NCBI GenBank assembly: GCA_035327565.1
Contig: DAOLDB010000018.1
Location: forward strand, 1 to 64,000
Length of the DNA: 64,000 nt
Reading direction: 5' to 3'
Origin: JABDLO01 sp035327565
GTDB lineage: Bacteria > Bacteroidota > Bacteroidia > Chitinophagales > Saprospiraceae
Below the pieces are notes generated by a model, which saw only the letters and a program-made list of their open reading frames with translations, had not been told where the DNA came from and did not search any database. A program made the position numbers and the translations under genes. The first letter of the stretch is position 1, and every line of letters starts with the position of its first letter. Below, in pieces: positions 43,912 through 53,525 of the stretch.

Positions 43912-44677
43912 GAAATCATTGCAAACTCGTTTTGATAAAAGAGAATTGCATCCTTCAGCTTCAGCATGGGAAAGGATAGATAAATCTCTTAATCAAAAGC
44001 ATACAACAAAGTATCGAAAAGTATGGGGCTACCTTTTTTCAGTAGCCGCATGTACGATCTTATTGATGTGGGTAAGTAAACCGGAAAAAAGTGGGCTAAA
44101 TAATATGTTTGAACACTCTGAAGCCAAAGTAGAAATGGCAGACATCACATTGGATCCCAATGAAAATATTTTATTAGAAAAAATTGAAAAGAATCAAAAG
44201 GCATATGTCTCTGACATTCCAGTGCAGTCTCATAGCAATACTTTAATTCCGAATAAAATTGCAGACAAAATTAATGTAATCAAATCCATTGAGATGGAAA
44301 TTATCCACGTCAATTTAGAAGAGGAAATATTCCAGCAGGGTAAAAATATTGTTGCAATGCTCGATGAATATGGAAAAGAGGAAGGAGTTGAAAATCAAAG
44401 TACTTCCTTTGATGAAAATTTCAGAGAGGATATTTATCCTGTGAATTTCCAAATTGATCCAGTAATTTTATTAGCATCCATTGAAGGAACGTTGGATGAA
44501 TCCAACAAAGGAATAAAGTATAGCTCAGTCCGTTCGAAGGTATCCATTGATCCGGAAACCCTCCTTAAAGAAGTTGAAGAGAGTGAGATCAAGTCCTTCA
44601 TGGAAAAATTAACAGAAACAGTAGTCAGCAAATCCGGTCAGGTAATAACCAGTGTGTTAAAATTTGCCGACAAATAG
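43892..44677 (+). CDS. putative anti-sigma factor / membrane protein
   Basis: 261 residues, not matching a named family. The N-terminal ~45 residues (RFDKRELHPSASAWERIDKS) are cytoplasmic and would bind the sigma factor, one transmembrane helix lies at about 48-66 (VWGYLFSVAACTILLMWVSK), and the long periplasmic part is acidic and low-complexity. The W-E-x-I/L motif before the helix recurs in Bacteroidota ECF-partner proteins. Overlap of 20 bases with the sigma gene indicates translational coupling. Anti-sigma function is inferred from position and topology. Confidence 0.7.
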   Translation: MARSPFEKSLQTRFDKRELHPSASAWERIDKSLNQKHTTKYRKVWGYLFSVAACTILLMWVSKPEKSGLNNMFEHSEAKVEMADITLDPNENILLEKIEKNQKAYVSDIPVQSHSNTLIPNKIADKINVIKSIEMEIIHVNLEEEIFQQGKNIVAMLDEYGKEEGVENQSTSFDENFREDIYPVNFQIDPVILLASIEGTLDESNKGIKYSSVRSKVSIDPETLLKEVEESEIKSFMEKLTETVVSKSGQVITSVLKFADK

Positions 44678-44806
44678 AAAGAAAGACTTACATAGTCTGA
44701 ATACCATCAACTCATATCCAATCCAGTTTACATCCCTGAGGAATTGCAGAATGCAGTACATTTTATAATTATATAAATCATTACTAATCATTAATTAAAA
44801 CAAATT

Positions 44807-45862
44807 ATGAAAACCTTATACACAACCCTGATATTATTGTTGACTTCCAGTATGGTCCAGGCTCAATCGGTTTTTGAAACGAGAGTCAGAGAAATCAGAA
44901 AGGAAATCCAAAAAATCACAGAAGCAGAGAAGGATAAACTAAGAAATGAAGTAGTATCCATCAATAACCGATGGGACAATGGTGAAATTTCATCAGAGGA
45001 AGCCACCCGGTTGAAGAATGAAGCGGCTGAGAAAAGCGCACGTATTATTGAAGAACGTATAGCCCCTTTGGAGAAGGAAATTCAGGAATTGGTGAAATCT
45101 CAGGCAGAGGGAGCTTTGGACAATGAATATGATTATGAAGAACTTACCATTGGCAATGTGAAAATTGAGTTCAGACCTAAAAATCGATATAAAGACAAGC
45201 ATCCCCGTAGTCAAAGAAGAACGCAAACTATGCCCGTCCTGGCTTTTGGAATCAATAATGTCATAACCGGTGGTGATTTGGGATCTCTCAATGATTCAGA
45301 ATTTCATGTAATGCGATCCAGATTTTTCGAATGGGGTTTGACAGGTAAAACAAGGTTATTTGCTGAAAGTAATCTCCTTCACATCAGGTATGGATTTTCA
45401 TTTATGTATAATCGTCTTCGCCCATTGGACAACCAATACTTTGTTAAAGATGGCAATCAAACCGTTTTGGAAGTTTTTCCACAAACTATGAGCAGAGATG
45501 CCAGATACAGAAATGTTCAGTTAGTACTTCCGGTTCACCTGGAGTTTGATTTTACCAGAAAACGAACTTTCAACGACAGGCCCTTTTATAGAATCCAAAG
45601 GTCATTCAGAGCCGGAATCGGGGCTTATGCCGGTATCAATACCCGTTCATCACAAACCATTCACTATAGAGAAAATGGTCAGGATGTGAGAACGAGAGTG
45701 AGAGGAGATTTCAACGTGAATCAGTTTATTTATGGCACTTCCGCTTATATTGGGTACAGAGATGTCAGTATTTATGTGAAGTATGACCTAAATCCTATGT
45801 TCAAATCCAATGTCCCTGAACAGAATAATATTTCAATAGGTGTGAGGTTTGACCTGAATTAG
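44807..45862 (+). CDS. secreted protein with coiled coil and outer-membrane barrel
   Basis: 351 residues. Signal peptide about 1-19 (ending VQA). Residues ~25-105 are a charged coiled coil with heptads (VREIRKEIQKITEAEKDKLR). The second part (about 145-351) shows alternating amphipathic strands (SRFFEWGLTGKTRLFAESNL, RYGFSFMYNRLRP) ending in an aromatic-terminated strand (SIGVRFDLN) as in porin-like barrels. Its likely place is the outer membrane with the coil in the periplasm. 129 bases after the anti-sigma gene, so plausibly in the same regulon. Confidence 0.72.
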   Translation: MKTLYTTLILLLTSSMVQAQSVFETRVREIRKEIQKITEAEKDKLRNEVVSINNRWDNGEISSEEATRLKNEAAEKSARIIEERIAPLEKEIQELVKSQAEGALDNEYDYEELTIGNVKIEFRPKNRYKDKHPRSQRRTQTMPVLAFGINNVITGGDLGSLNDSEFHVMRSRFFEWGLTGKTRLFAESNLLHIRYGFSFMYNRLRPLDNQYFVKDGNQTVLEVFPQTMSRDARYRNVQLVLPVHLEFDFTRKRTFNDRPFYRIQRSFRAGIGAYAGINTRSSQTIHYRENGQDVRTRVRGDFNVNQFIYGTSAYIGYRDVSIYVKYDLNPMFKSNVPEQNNISIGVRFDLN

Positions 45863-45888
45863 GATAAACTTGATTAATACATCTTCAG

Positions 45889-45933
45889 CACCTAAGAATA
45901 TAATTGAATTAATTCTTAGGTGTTTTTATTTTT
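45889..45933 (+). terminator. Rho-independent terminator after the barrel gene
   Basis: CACCTAAGAAT (45889-45899) pairs with ATTCTTAGGTG (45912-45922), followed by TTTTTATTTTTT. It overlaps the 3' end of the convergent CDS that stops at 45909, an overlap rarely tolerated unless terminator and coding end are compatible. Confidence 0.9.
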
Positions 45934-47501
45934 TCCTTGACAAGATGTACTTTTTTGATCATTGAATAACGCAAAGTCAGAATGGCCGCTATGATCATGA
46001 TTAATGTCAGAATAATGGTCATCCATGTAGATAAGGTTGGGATGGTTATGCAACTGCTTCCCTGAAATTCAAATGCACCTATATCTACTCTAAACTCATT
46101 AAAAATACGCTCATTTCCATCCAGATCTGTATCTATTCCGGCAGGCACAAAGGCGTTATTTCCTCGGTCGATTGCAGGGGATAAACAGGTGAGCCTCCAG
46201 TCTCCTTCTGAATGTGGAGTAGAAAAATCTGCCGGGCCTACAAACAGTGGATTGGTGTCCAAATTGCCTCCTCCGTCTATGCCAAGGCCATCTTCCCAAT
46301 TTGCTCCACTTCCCTTTGAATTGGCAATGATTGAATGAGAAATGATGGGTCCATCATCAAATTCTGAAATTGAAATTGATGCGGATAATGTATTATTAAC
46401 CCCACTGGCATAATTATTCCAAATGATGCTGTTTTGAATGATAAAATTTGTTGCGGGGCCAAATATTGCTCCACCTAAGCCACTAGGTGCTGCATTGGTT
46501 GAAAATGTGCAGTTGATAATAGAAACGTTGATGGCTGCTATATTTACAATGGCTCCTCCGCCACTGCCTGCATGATTTCCAGAAAATGTGCAATTGATAA
46601 AATCAGAGCTCCCACCGGTATTGTGCTCAATGGCGCCACCACTTCCATTTGTGAAATTACTTCTGAATTCACAATTAATGAATTGTGTTTCGCTGGACGT
46701 TGAATAATAAGCGCCTCCTCCATTTTCTGCTCTGTTGCTGAAAAATCTTGTATTCGATATGACTAAAGGCATCTCAGCTCCACCCGTATTGCCGTACACA
46801 ATAGCTCCTCCTGATCCATTAGCTGCGTTCCTTTCAAATACACAATCTCTAATGGTGGGAAAGGATATCAAATTAAAAATACCCCCTCCGGCCATTGCAA
46901 AGTTGAAAGAAATATTACAGTTGTATACCCCCGGACTTGACATTTCTCTCATCAAAATTCCTCCACCGATATCTTGGTTAGACATACCATCTCCATTGGC
47001 CCAACCCCCTCTGATAGTAAACCCATCCACAACCCCATTATTATCCATTCCGGAAATCGTTATGACATGATAGGCATTGTCTGTAAAATTTGGATTGCTC
47101 GTAACTAGAACCATCGGATAGGTATCATCCTCATTCAGGTCTCCACTTAACACCGTGACATTCAATACCCAGTTACGTTCTTCAAGCATGGATTCTGTAC
47201 CCTCAAACCCTCCATACAGAGACACTTCTGCACAAATAGAGAAGGTACTTTCTCTGTCCCCGGGTGTTTGAGAAAGGCCCTGGTCGGGGAAGTAAGTTCC
47301 GGCAGCTACCCATATATCAGCTGGGCTGTTCATGCATGCTTCTTCTAATGCTTTTTGTACGGTTTGAAATGCCATGGCCCAACTTGAACCGTCATTCATA
47401 TCATTACCATCCGTTTTTACGAAATAAGTTTGTGCTGCAGAGGTGGATTGCCACATACTAAATGCAATAAGCATTGAAAAGAATACAATTGATTTTTTCA
47501 T
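45909..47501 (-). CDS. right-handed beta-helix protein with IPTL-CTERM sorting tail
   Basis: 530 residues. Signal peptide about 1-23, then repeated strand units rich in N/G/S with parallel beta-helix spacing (GGAIVYGNTGGAEMPLVISN, SGGAIEHNTGGSSDFINCTF, GSGGAIVNIAAINVSIINCT) ending in a choice-of-anchor Q-like region (DIGAFEFQGSSC). The last ~45 residues are IPTLSTW, a transmembrane helix and a basic tail (RYSMIKKVHLVKEK), the IPTL-CTERM signal that in other bacteria is processed by exosortase H. The motif here has W-M instead of the common W-G. Role unknown, probably surface or matrix. A TACATTTG -7 box lies at 47542-47549. Confidence 0.85.
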   Translation of the reverse strand: MKKSIVFFSMLIAFSMWQSTSAAQTYFVKTDGNDMNDGSSWAMAFQTVQKALEEACMNSPADIWVAAGTYFPDQGLSQTPGDRESTFSICAEVSLYGGFEGTESMLEERNWVLNVTVLSGDLNEDDTYPMVLVTSNPNFTDNAYHVITISGMDNNGVVDGFTIRGGWANGDGMSNQDIGGGILMREMSSPGVYNCNISFNFAMAGGGIFNLISFPTIRDCVFERNAANGSGGAIVYGNTGGAEMPLVISNTRFFSNRAENGGGAYYSTSSETQFINCEFRSNFTNGSGGAIEHNTGGSSDFINCTFSGNHAGSGGGAIVNIAAINVSIINCTFSTNAAPSGLGGAIFGPATNFIIQNSIIWNNYASGVNNTLSASISISEFDDGPIISHSIIANSKGSGANWEDGLGIDGGGNLDTNPLFVGPADFSTPHSEGDWRLTCLSPAIDRGNNAFVPAGIDTDLDGNERIFNEFRVDIGAFEFQGSSCITIPTLSTWMTIILTLIMIIAAILTLRYSMIKKVHLVKEKIKTPKN

Positions 47502-47541
47502 AGAGGTTAAGAGTAGGTTTATTAAATTGAACTCAATTGAT

Positions 47542-47549
47542 CAAATGTA
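47542..47549 (-). promoter_or_regulatory. -7 element of the IPTL-CTERM gene
   Basis: TACATTTG on the minus strand matches TAnnTTTG, about 40 bases before the ATG at 47501. No TTG is found at the usual distance. Confidence 0.4.
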
Positions 47550-47618
47550 GTGGAAATATTTTTCTCATTATCTTAAAGTGCAATATTGTTTAATAATTAA
47601 AAATTGTATCCGCCTGAA

Positions 47619-49322
47619 TTACTTTTGGTAAACCACTTTTCCACCTACTATTGTAAAAGAAATTTCAGATCCAAGCCAATCTGAAGGAGGAGTGGTAAAA
47701 AGGTCTGTATCAATTACGGTGATATCAGCCAGCATTCCGGGTTGAATGATTCCTTTCTTATGTTCTTCAAATGCACCAAAAGCTGATCCAATGGTATAGG
47801 CTTTTAATGCTTTCTCCAACGTTATTTTTTGTTCGGGAAACCAACCCTCTTCCGGCGTGCCGAGTATGGTTTGACGGGTTACTGCAGCAAACAGTCCTGT
47901 CATAGGATTGATAGGGTAATATGAGGCATTAGTGCCGGGCCAGTCTGATCCAAAAGAAAGGACTGCTCCCAATTCATCCAAAGTTTTGAAAGCATAGGCG
48001 CCCTGACATCGCTCATATCCAATTCTTTCTTCCATCCATCGCATATCATCGGTAACATGATAAGGTTGTACTTCAGCGATCAGGTCAAGCCCTTCGATTC
48101 GTATGAAATCCTCTGGCGCAATCACCTGAGCATGTACCAAACGCAATCTCCTGTCTTTCAGTCCATTGATCGCTATCAGGGTATCAGCTATATCAAAGAA
48201 AATGGCATTGGCTCTATCACCTATTGCATGAATTCTCATTTGAATGTTTGCACTATCGGCAGAAAGAATCATTTGTTTAAAAGTTGGCATGTTTTCTGAA
48301 AACTCTCTCCAGGAGCCCCGCCAGTTTCTGTTTTCCAATACATTGTCGCTGTAGGGTTGATAAAACAATGCCGTACGACCTCCCATGATCCCATCAATGT
48401 GTGTCTTTAGGGTTCCGAAACTTATCCAATCATCTCCTGCAGGCTGTAATTGCCCCTCATCATTTTCAGAAATGATCCACCCTTTTTCAATCATTGCTTT
48501 ATATTCTGAAAGTCTGGATGGAGAAAAGTTGACCCTCACAGTCAATTCACCTTTTTCCTTTAAATGTCTGTACACATCCAATTGATCGGGTCTGGACATA
48601 TCCTGGACAGTGGTAACGCCCCATTTCCGGCATTCTTCCAATGCACGGCGCGTTTCCGCCAATCTCCTTTCGAAAGATTTTTCAGGAATTTTTCTCCATG
48701 CTTCCAACAGTTCTTCACCGGTAAGCAGTCCTGATTCAGAATCTATTCCAAGCCATTTCAGGGCAGTTGCATTGGCAAGTCCTTCTGTCCTGTCAAAGCG
48801 GTTGATCAATACCGGATAATCGGTCGTAAAATCATCAATCATATTCCTGTGTGGTACAAATATTTCTTTTGTTCCGAAACTGCCTTCAGAACCCACGCCC
48901 CATGCTTCATATGCGCCCCAGTCACCGCGGGTTATCCAACTTCCTTTAGGCAATCGGTTGATGGTCTCTTTCATCTTAATGATTAAATTCTCACGGTCAT
49001 TTACATCCAGCAAATTAATACCCAACAATAAGGATCCTGCAGATTCGAAATGCACATGAGAATCATTAAATCCTGGTACAGTTAACTGTCCCTCCAAATC
49101 AATCACCCGGTCGGCTTTTGGTATTGGGTCGCCGTTTTGGCCCACAGAAATGATTCTATCATCTTTAATCAAAATCCAGAAAGCCCATTCCTTGTTTTCG
49201 TCACCAGTCCAAACTTTACCGTTTTTCAATAACAGGGTGCCTCCTTTTTCTTGTTCTGACCGGCAACCCAAAGTTACGGTCAATAGAAATGTAAAATATA
49301 AGCAGGTTCGTATCATGTTCAT
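47619..49322 (-). CDS. amidohydrolase (YtcJ/imidazolonepropionase-like), lipoprotein
   Basis: 567 residues. The N-terminal segment ends in TVTLGC, so it is a probable lipoprotein. Metal ligands of the amidohydrolase barrel are visible: FNDSHVHFES (His-x-His), the His of MRIHAIGDRAN, and Asp of SFGSDWPG. The sequence is closest to the YtcJ/N-substituted formamide deformylase group. The stop-to-start spacing to the upstream amidohydrolase is three bases, so the two genes form an operon. Substrate not predictable. Confidence 0.88.
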   Translation of the reverse strand: MNMIRTCLYFTFLLTVTLGCRSEQEKGGTLLLKNGKVWTGDENKEWAFWILIKDDRIISVGQNGDPIPKADRVIDLEGQLTVPGFNDSHVHFESAGSLLLGINLLDVNDRENLIIKMKETINRLPKGSWITRGDWGAYEAWGVGSEGSFGTKEIFVPHRNMIDDFTTDYPVLINRFDRTEGLANATALKWLGIDSESGLLTGEELLEAWRKIPEKSFERRLAETRRALEECRKWGVTTVQDMSRPDQLDVYRHLKEKGELTVRVNFSPSRLSEYKAMIEKGWIISENDEGQLQPAGDDWISFGTLKTHIDGIMGGRTALFYQPYSDNVLENRNWRGSWREFSENMPTFKQMILSADSANIQMRIHAIGDRANAIFFDIADTLIAINGLKDRRLRLVHAQVIAPEDFIRIEGLDLIAEVQPYHVTDDMRWMEERIGYERCQGAYAFKTLDELGAVLSFGSDWPGTNASYYPINPMTGLFAAVTRQTILGTPEEGWFPEQKITLEKALKAYTIGSAFGAFEEHKKGIIQPGMLADITVIDTDLFTTPPSDWLGSEISFTIVGGKVVYQK

Positions 49323-49325
49323 TCC

Positions 49326-50681
49326 TTATTCACTTAAGTGTCTTTGCTTGATTATTTCCAGTTCTTTATCCAGAAACGCTCTATCGAGCCATTGACCTTG
49401 AATCATAACGGCTTCTGGTCTTTTCAATACATGATGATTTTCAAGTGGATTACCTTTTAAAAGGATGATGTCTGCATCCGCCCCTATTACTATTTTCCCA
49501 TACACATCTTCCTGACCAAAGAACCGGGCTGGGTGAATAGTACCAGATCGCAGTACTTCTTTAATAGGAATTCCGGCATCCAGCATGGCTTCGATTTCAT
49601 GATGTATGGAAAACCCAGGCACATTCATTACCTGAGGGCTGTCAGAACCTAAAAGTAAAGGGGCTCCGGAATTATACAATGCACGAAGGATAGAATTTCT
49701 AAGCTGGATGAATTCATGATATTGATTGGCATCATAATTTTGACTTCCGGTGAGCATTTCCTTATTATTTACCCAGCTGTAACGCAGCCTGGCGGGGATA
49801 TAGGCCATTTCATCTTCGCGAATCATATCAGAAGCAGGTACCGGTGAAAACCATCGGGTAAAAAGACTCATAGTGGGAACCTGCCAGATTTTGCGTTCCG
49901 CTGAATGACGTGCCAGTTCAGGAATCAGCTCTCTGTCAACGATTCCTGTAAACTGATACCCGAAAAAGCCCCCCTGACCGGTCAGCTCTTCATCCAATAC
50001 AAGCGCCTCAATATATCCGTCCAAATGGTCAATGGACCAATAACCAAAATCAATGGCACGCCGTACACCTACATCTACAGGTACATGTCCTGCAAACCGA
50101 ATGCTCGATTGGATGGCTGTATTGACAACTTCCTTGAAGACATCAAGCCTGATCCCTGGATGTATTTTCAGGAAATCATATCCTTCGGAAGCATATTGCT
50201 GTACATTTCTTTTGGCATCCTCTTTTGTGGGAATACTGTTTCCATTCAGCGAAGGGCTGGAGGTATAAATTCTTGGAGATAGAATTTTGCCTTTTTCGAC
50301 TTCTTTTTTTAATTCCAGATGATAAGGTTGCCCCAACATACCCCGGATCAGCGTCACTCCATTGGCCAGATACAAAAACAAAGTTTCACGGACGTATGTA
50401 TCATCATCGTCCTGGGGTACTGGAATATGGGCATGCATTTCGCTTAGGCCAGGCATCAGATATAATCCTTTCCCATCTACAATCCGGGTGCCCGGATCAG
50501 AGGGAAATTCAACGGTGGGAAAAATAGCCAAAATTTTTCCGTCATTAATGATGACATCCTGGTTTGAAATGATTTTGCCCTCTTCCAATGAAAGGATTGA
50601 CACATCCTTGATATGAATAATCAATTGGCTTTGGATAGTAATCCAAAAAGATGCCAAAATGCATGTAAGTATTATTTTCAT
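49326..50681 (-). CDS. amidohydrolase family protein, exported
   Basis: 451 residues from the ATG at 50681; the frame extends 20 residues upstream, but the signal peptide (MKIILTCILASFWITIQS) begins at this Met. Metal-binding SEMHAHIPV, FLKIHPGI (carboxylated Lys candidate), FAGHVP, and PLLLGSDSP are present, with a terminal IVIGADADIILLKGNPLENH typical of imidazolonepropionase-like amidohydrolases. It is the first gene of a two-gene operon with another, distantly related amidohydrolase; both are directed out of the cytoplasm. Confidence 0.87.
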   Translation of the reverse strand: MKIILTCILASFWITIQSQLIIHIKDVSILSLEEGKIISNQDVIINDGKILAIFPTVEFPSDPGTRIVDGKGLYLMPGLSEMHAHIPVPQDDDDTYVRETLFLYLANGVTLIRGMLGQPYHLELKKEVEKGKILSPRIYTSSPSLNGNSIPTKEDAKRNVQQYASEGYDFLKIHPGIRLDVFKEVVNTAIQSSIRFAGHVPVDVGVRRAIDFGYWSIDHLDGYIEALVLDEELTGQGGFFGYQFTGIVDRELIPELARHSAERKIWQVPTMSLFTRWFSPVPASDMIREDEMAYIPARLRYSWVNNKEMLTGSQNYDANQYHEFIQLRNSILRALYNSGAPLLLGSDSPQVMNVPGFSIHHEIEAMLDAGIPIKEVLRSGTIHPARFFGQEDVYGKIVIGADADIILLKGNPLENHHVLKRPEAVMIQGQWLDRAFLDKELEIIKQRHLSE

Positions 50682-51014
50682 GTTGATTTGTATTCGGCTG
50701 AATATAAAAAAATCATTTGTAATATTGGAATTTTTATGCAAAAATGTGATGATGTGCTGTAGTAAAGGTTGTCGCTATATATTATATTTTATTCACAGAA
50801 TGCTTTGACTCTGAATATGTTTTTTAATAAATGTATAGTATTCGATAAAATGTGAGTTGCCCTGTTGATATAGAGTGGCTGTAAAACAATAATCACATCG
50901 CAATTTTCATTAATATATCATTTTATTATTAATTTTATGCGCCAACAATACTTGTATGTCGCCGCCCATCGTTTTTGTTGTTATTTATAAACCCGCTTTA
51001 AAAATATAATAAAA
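50682..51014. other. 333-bp divergent spacer
   Basis: Holds promoters of the divergent amidohydrolase and ExbB genes. No TAnnTTTG box with proper spacing, no hairpin with U-run and no repeat of note was found. Confidence 0.5.
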
Positions 51015-51698
51015 TTGTCAATGTTCAGTTTATTTCAAAATCCGGTTGCAGCCGAAGAGACAGTGAGAGAAAATATTATTGATCTGATAGCAAAGGGAGG
51101 CCCTGTTGGTATTGTGATCGTAGCCATTTTGTTGGTATTATCTATCATTGCTTTGTACATTTTCATCGAAAGATGGCTCACCATAAAAAGGGCAGGAAAA
51201 ATTGATGAAAATTTTATTAACAATATAAGGGCATCCGTCATGGCCGGTAATATTGAAGGAGCCAAAGCACTTTGCCGCAATACGGACTCCCCGGTTGCGC
51301 GCATGGTTGAAAAAGGAATTATGCGGATTGGAAAGCCTCTCAGAGACATCGATGCTTCTATTGAAAATGTAGGTAATCTTGAAATATTTAAACTTGAGAA
51401 AAATCTTTCGACCCTCGCCTCTATCGCAGGAGCAGCTCCAATGATAGGATTTTTTGGCACAGTAACCGGTATGATCCAAGCTTTCTATAAAATGGCATCG
51501 GAACAAAATGTTACACCTGATGTGCTCGCAGGCGGAATTTATCAGGCCTTGATTACAACTGCGTTTGGGTTGTTTATCGGTATCATCGCTTTTGTTTGTT
51601 ATAATCTATTGGTTGCCAATGTAGAAAAAGTAGTCTTCAAAATGGAAAGAACAACTGTTGAGTTTATGGATCTTCTCCAGGAGCCTTCTTCAATATAA
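51015..51698 (+). CDS. exbB: MotA/TolQ/ExbB proton channel family protein
   Basis: 227 residues. Three transmembrane helices: about 30-52 (GIVIVAILLVLSIIALYIFI), about 130-150 and about 180-205. The cytoplasmic loop between helices 1 and 2 is charged, and the helix 2-3 segment AGAAPMIGFFGTVTGMIQAF is diagnostic for ExbB/TolQ. With ExbD it uses the proton gradient to energise TonB or a Tol-like system. First of four co-directional genes. Confidence 0.92.
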   Translation: MSMFSLFQNPVAAEETVRENIIDLIAKGGPVGIVIVAILLVLSIIALYIFIERWLTIKRAGKIDENFINNIRASVMAGNIEGAKALCRNTDSPVARMVEKGIMRIGKPLRDIDASIENVGNLEIFKLEKNLSTLASIAGAAPMIGFFGTVTGMIQAFYKMASEQNVTPDVLAGGIYQALITTAFGLFIGIIAFVCYNLLVANVEKVVFKMERTTVEFMDLLQEPSSI

Positions 51699-51767
51699 TG
51701 GATAGAGGGATTTTGATCCATTTGAAAGGATACATTCGATTGAATATTAACTGATCAGATTAGTGCT

Positions 51768-52160
51768 ATGAAAAAAAGGAATAAGGTAAGTGCGGAGTTT
51801 TCCATGTCTTCATTAACGGACATTATTTTTTTATTACTTATCTTTTTTATGTTGACTTCCTCTTTGGTTCAAATCAATATGGAATTGCCCAAGTCTGAGT
51901 CTAAAACTGTTGCGCCAACTGATTTAGCAGTGATGATTCGTAAAGATGGGTCAGTTACCGTCAATGGAAAAAGGACAACCAATGCAGATCTTTCAAAAAG
52001 AATTGCTTATGAGATCAGACAACAAACCAACAGGGAAAATGCTACTATTAATATCATACCGGAGACAGGAACAGAGTGGCAGGAAGTGTTCAGAGTTATG
52101 AAGATTGCCAGTTCTCTTGATGTAAAAGCCATTATTTCCACTCAACCCCCAAAAGGATAG
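51768..52160 (+). CDS. exbD: ExbD/TolR family protein
   Basis: 130 residues. One N-terminal helix with the conserved Asp in SLTDIIFLLLIFFMLTSSLV, required for proton use, and a periplasmic domain. 69 bases after exbB. The second ExbD-like gene begins only 7 bases later. Having two ExbDs with a single ExbB is common in Bacteroidota. Confidence 0.92.
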   Translation: MKKRNKVSAEFSMSSLTDIIFLLLIFFMLTSSLVQINMELPKSESKTVAPTDLAVMIRKDGSVTVNGKRTTNADLSKRIAYEIRQQTNRENATINIIPETGTEWQEVFRVMKIASSLDVKAIISTQPPKG

Positions 52161-52167
52161 AAAATAT

Positions 52168-52563
52168 ATGGGTATTAAAAAGAGAAATAAAGTCAGCGCT
52201 ACTTTCAATATGTCATCACTCACTGATATTATATTCCTATTGTTGATATTTTTTATGTTGACATCCTCCTTAGTGACACCCAATGCACTCAATCTTCAAT
52301 TGCCGGGAAAACGTGCTTCCACTTCCACTTCTACTGCCAAAACCAATACGGTGCGTATTGACAGGGCTGGAATTTTTTATTATAATGATGCCAGGATCAA
52401 CATCTCGGCTCTGTCCCGGGAGTTAAAAGTGTTGAAGGATAGAGATAAAAATGCTTCTATTATCATAAGAACTTCTCCAAGGGCATCGGTTGATCATGTA
52501 GTTGCAGTAATGGATCTTGCATGGAGATACCAGCTAACGGCGGTTGTAGATGAAACTGATTAA
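52168..52563 (+). CDS. exbD: ExbD/TolR family protein (second copy)
   Basis: 131 residues with the same start pattern KKRNKVSATFNMSSLTDIIF and proton-relay Asp, so related to the preceding gene by tandem duplication, but the periplasmic part (QLPGKRASTSTSTAKTNTV and onwards) has diverged. It likely forms heteromers with the first ExbD. Confidence 0.92.
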   Translation: MGIKKRNKVSATFNMSSLTDIIFLLLIFFMLTSSLVTPNALNLQLPGKRASTSTSTAKTNTVRIDRAGIFYYNDARINISALSRELKVLKDRDKNASIIIRTSPRASVDHVVAVMDLAWRYQLTAVVDETD

Positions 52564-52636
52564 GGTAGTTTTGGTGTTGTTAAATGTAGTTCTGAGAAGA
52601 ACACAGCAAGTAATATAAAAAGACAAACTACACCCT

Positions 52637-53500
52637 ATGGAAGATTTTACACTGCAGGGAGAGGAAAGAAACAGGCAAATCGGTTGGATAGCCAGTGTAG
52701 TCCTGCATTTATTAATCTTTCTTGTTTTCTTTCTGAATTTATTTACCCATCAATTTCCACCACCGGGACAAAGAGGAATTTTAATCAATTTTGGGCAGGT
52801 GGATGTAGGAAGCGATGACTTGTTTGAGGATTCCTGGATGGGGCAGGATGAAGTGACGCTTGAAGATCCGGATCCTGTTCCTGTAGAGAAATCCTCCCCG
52901 GCAGCTGCTCCTGAACAAGCCAAAGAGGATCAGGAAGAGATTAAACAGGTAACAGAGAAAATCAGTCCTGTTTCAGCCAGAGAAAAGCAGGAAACAACTA
53001 CTATGCCAACTGAAAAAGAAATTCGAGAAGAAAGGGAAAGACTCCTTAGGGAGGAAGAAGCGAGAAAAAGGGCAGAAGAGGAAAAAAGGAAGCAAGAATT
53101 GGAGGAGCAAAAGCGAAAATTTGGACAAATACTTTCAGGAGGAGAAAGAGCAGGTGAACAGTCTGGAGATCGCGGGGAGACTACCGGTGATCCTGACCAG
53201 TCAGTATTAGACCATCTGGCAAGAGGGGCAGGTAATATCGGTGGAGGACTAACTGATCGTAAAGTTCTCTTCGAACCATCCATTGAAGACCGTTCTCAAA
53301 AGACAGGAACTGTGGTTATCTCTATATGTGTAAATAGCAGGGGGGATGTTGTTTCACAAAGATTTACTCAGAGAGGGTCTACCACTACCGACAAACAACT
53401 GGTGGATTTATCCCTTGATACAGCATCGAAATACCGGTTTGAAAGAGGCGCTCTTGCAGAGCAATGCGGAACGGTTACTTTTGTCTTTAGGGTCAGATAA
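52637..53500 (+). CDS. TonB-like energy transducer
   Basis: 287 residues. N-terminal transmembrane helix (about 15-37, IASVVLHLLIFLVFFLNLF), a proline- and charge-rich spacer with a KREEE-like helix (about 110-165) that can span the periplasm, and a C-terminal TonB-type domain (GTVVISICVNSRGDVVSQRF to the end). It is the fourth gene of the ExbB-ExbD-ExbD operon, 73 bases after the second ExbD, and would contact TonB-dependent receptors such as the one at 29714. Confidence 0.85.
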   Translation: MEDFTLQGEERNRQIGWIASVVLHLLIFLVFFLNLFTHQFPPPGQRGILINFGQVDVGSDDLFEDSWMGQDEVTLEDPDPVPVEKSSPAAAPEQAKEDQEEIKQVTEKISPVSAREKQETTTMPTEKEIREERERLLREEEARKRAEEEKRKQELEEQKRKFGQILSGGERAGEQSGDRGETTGDPDQSVLDHLARGAGNIGGGLTDRKVLFEPSIEDRSQKTGTVVISICVNSRGDVVSQRFTQRGSTTTDKQLVDLSLDTASKYRFERGALAEQCGTVTFVFRVR

Positions 53501-53525
53501 AATTCATGTCCGGATCAAATACTTA

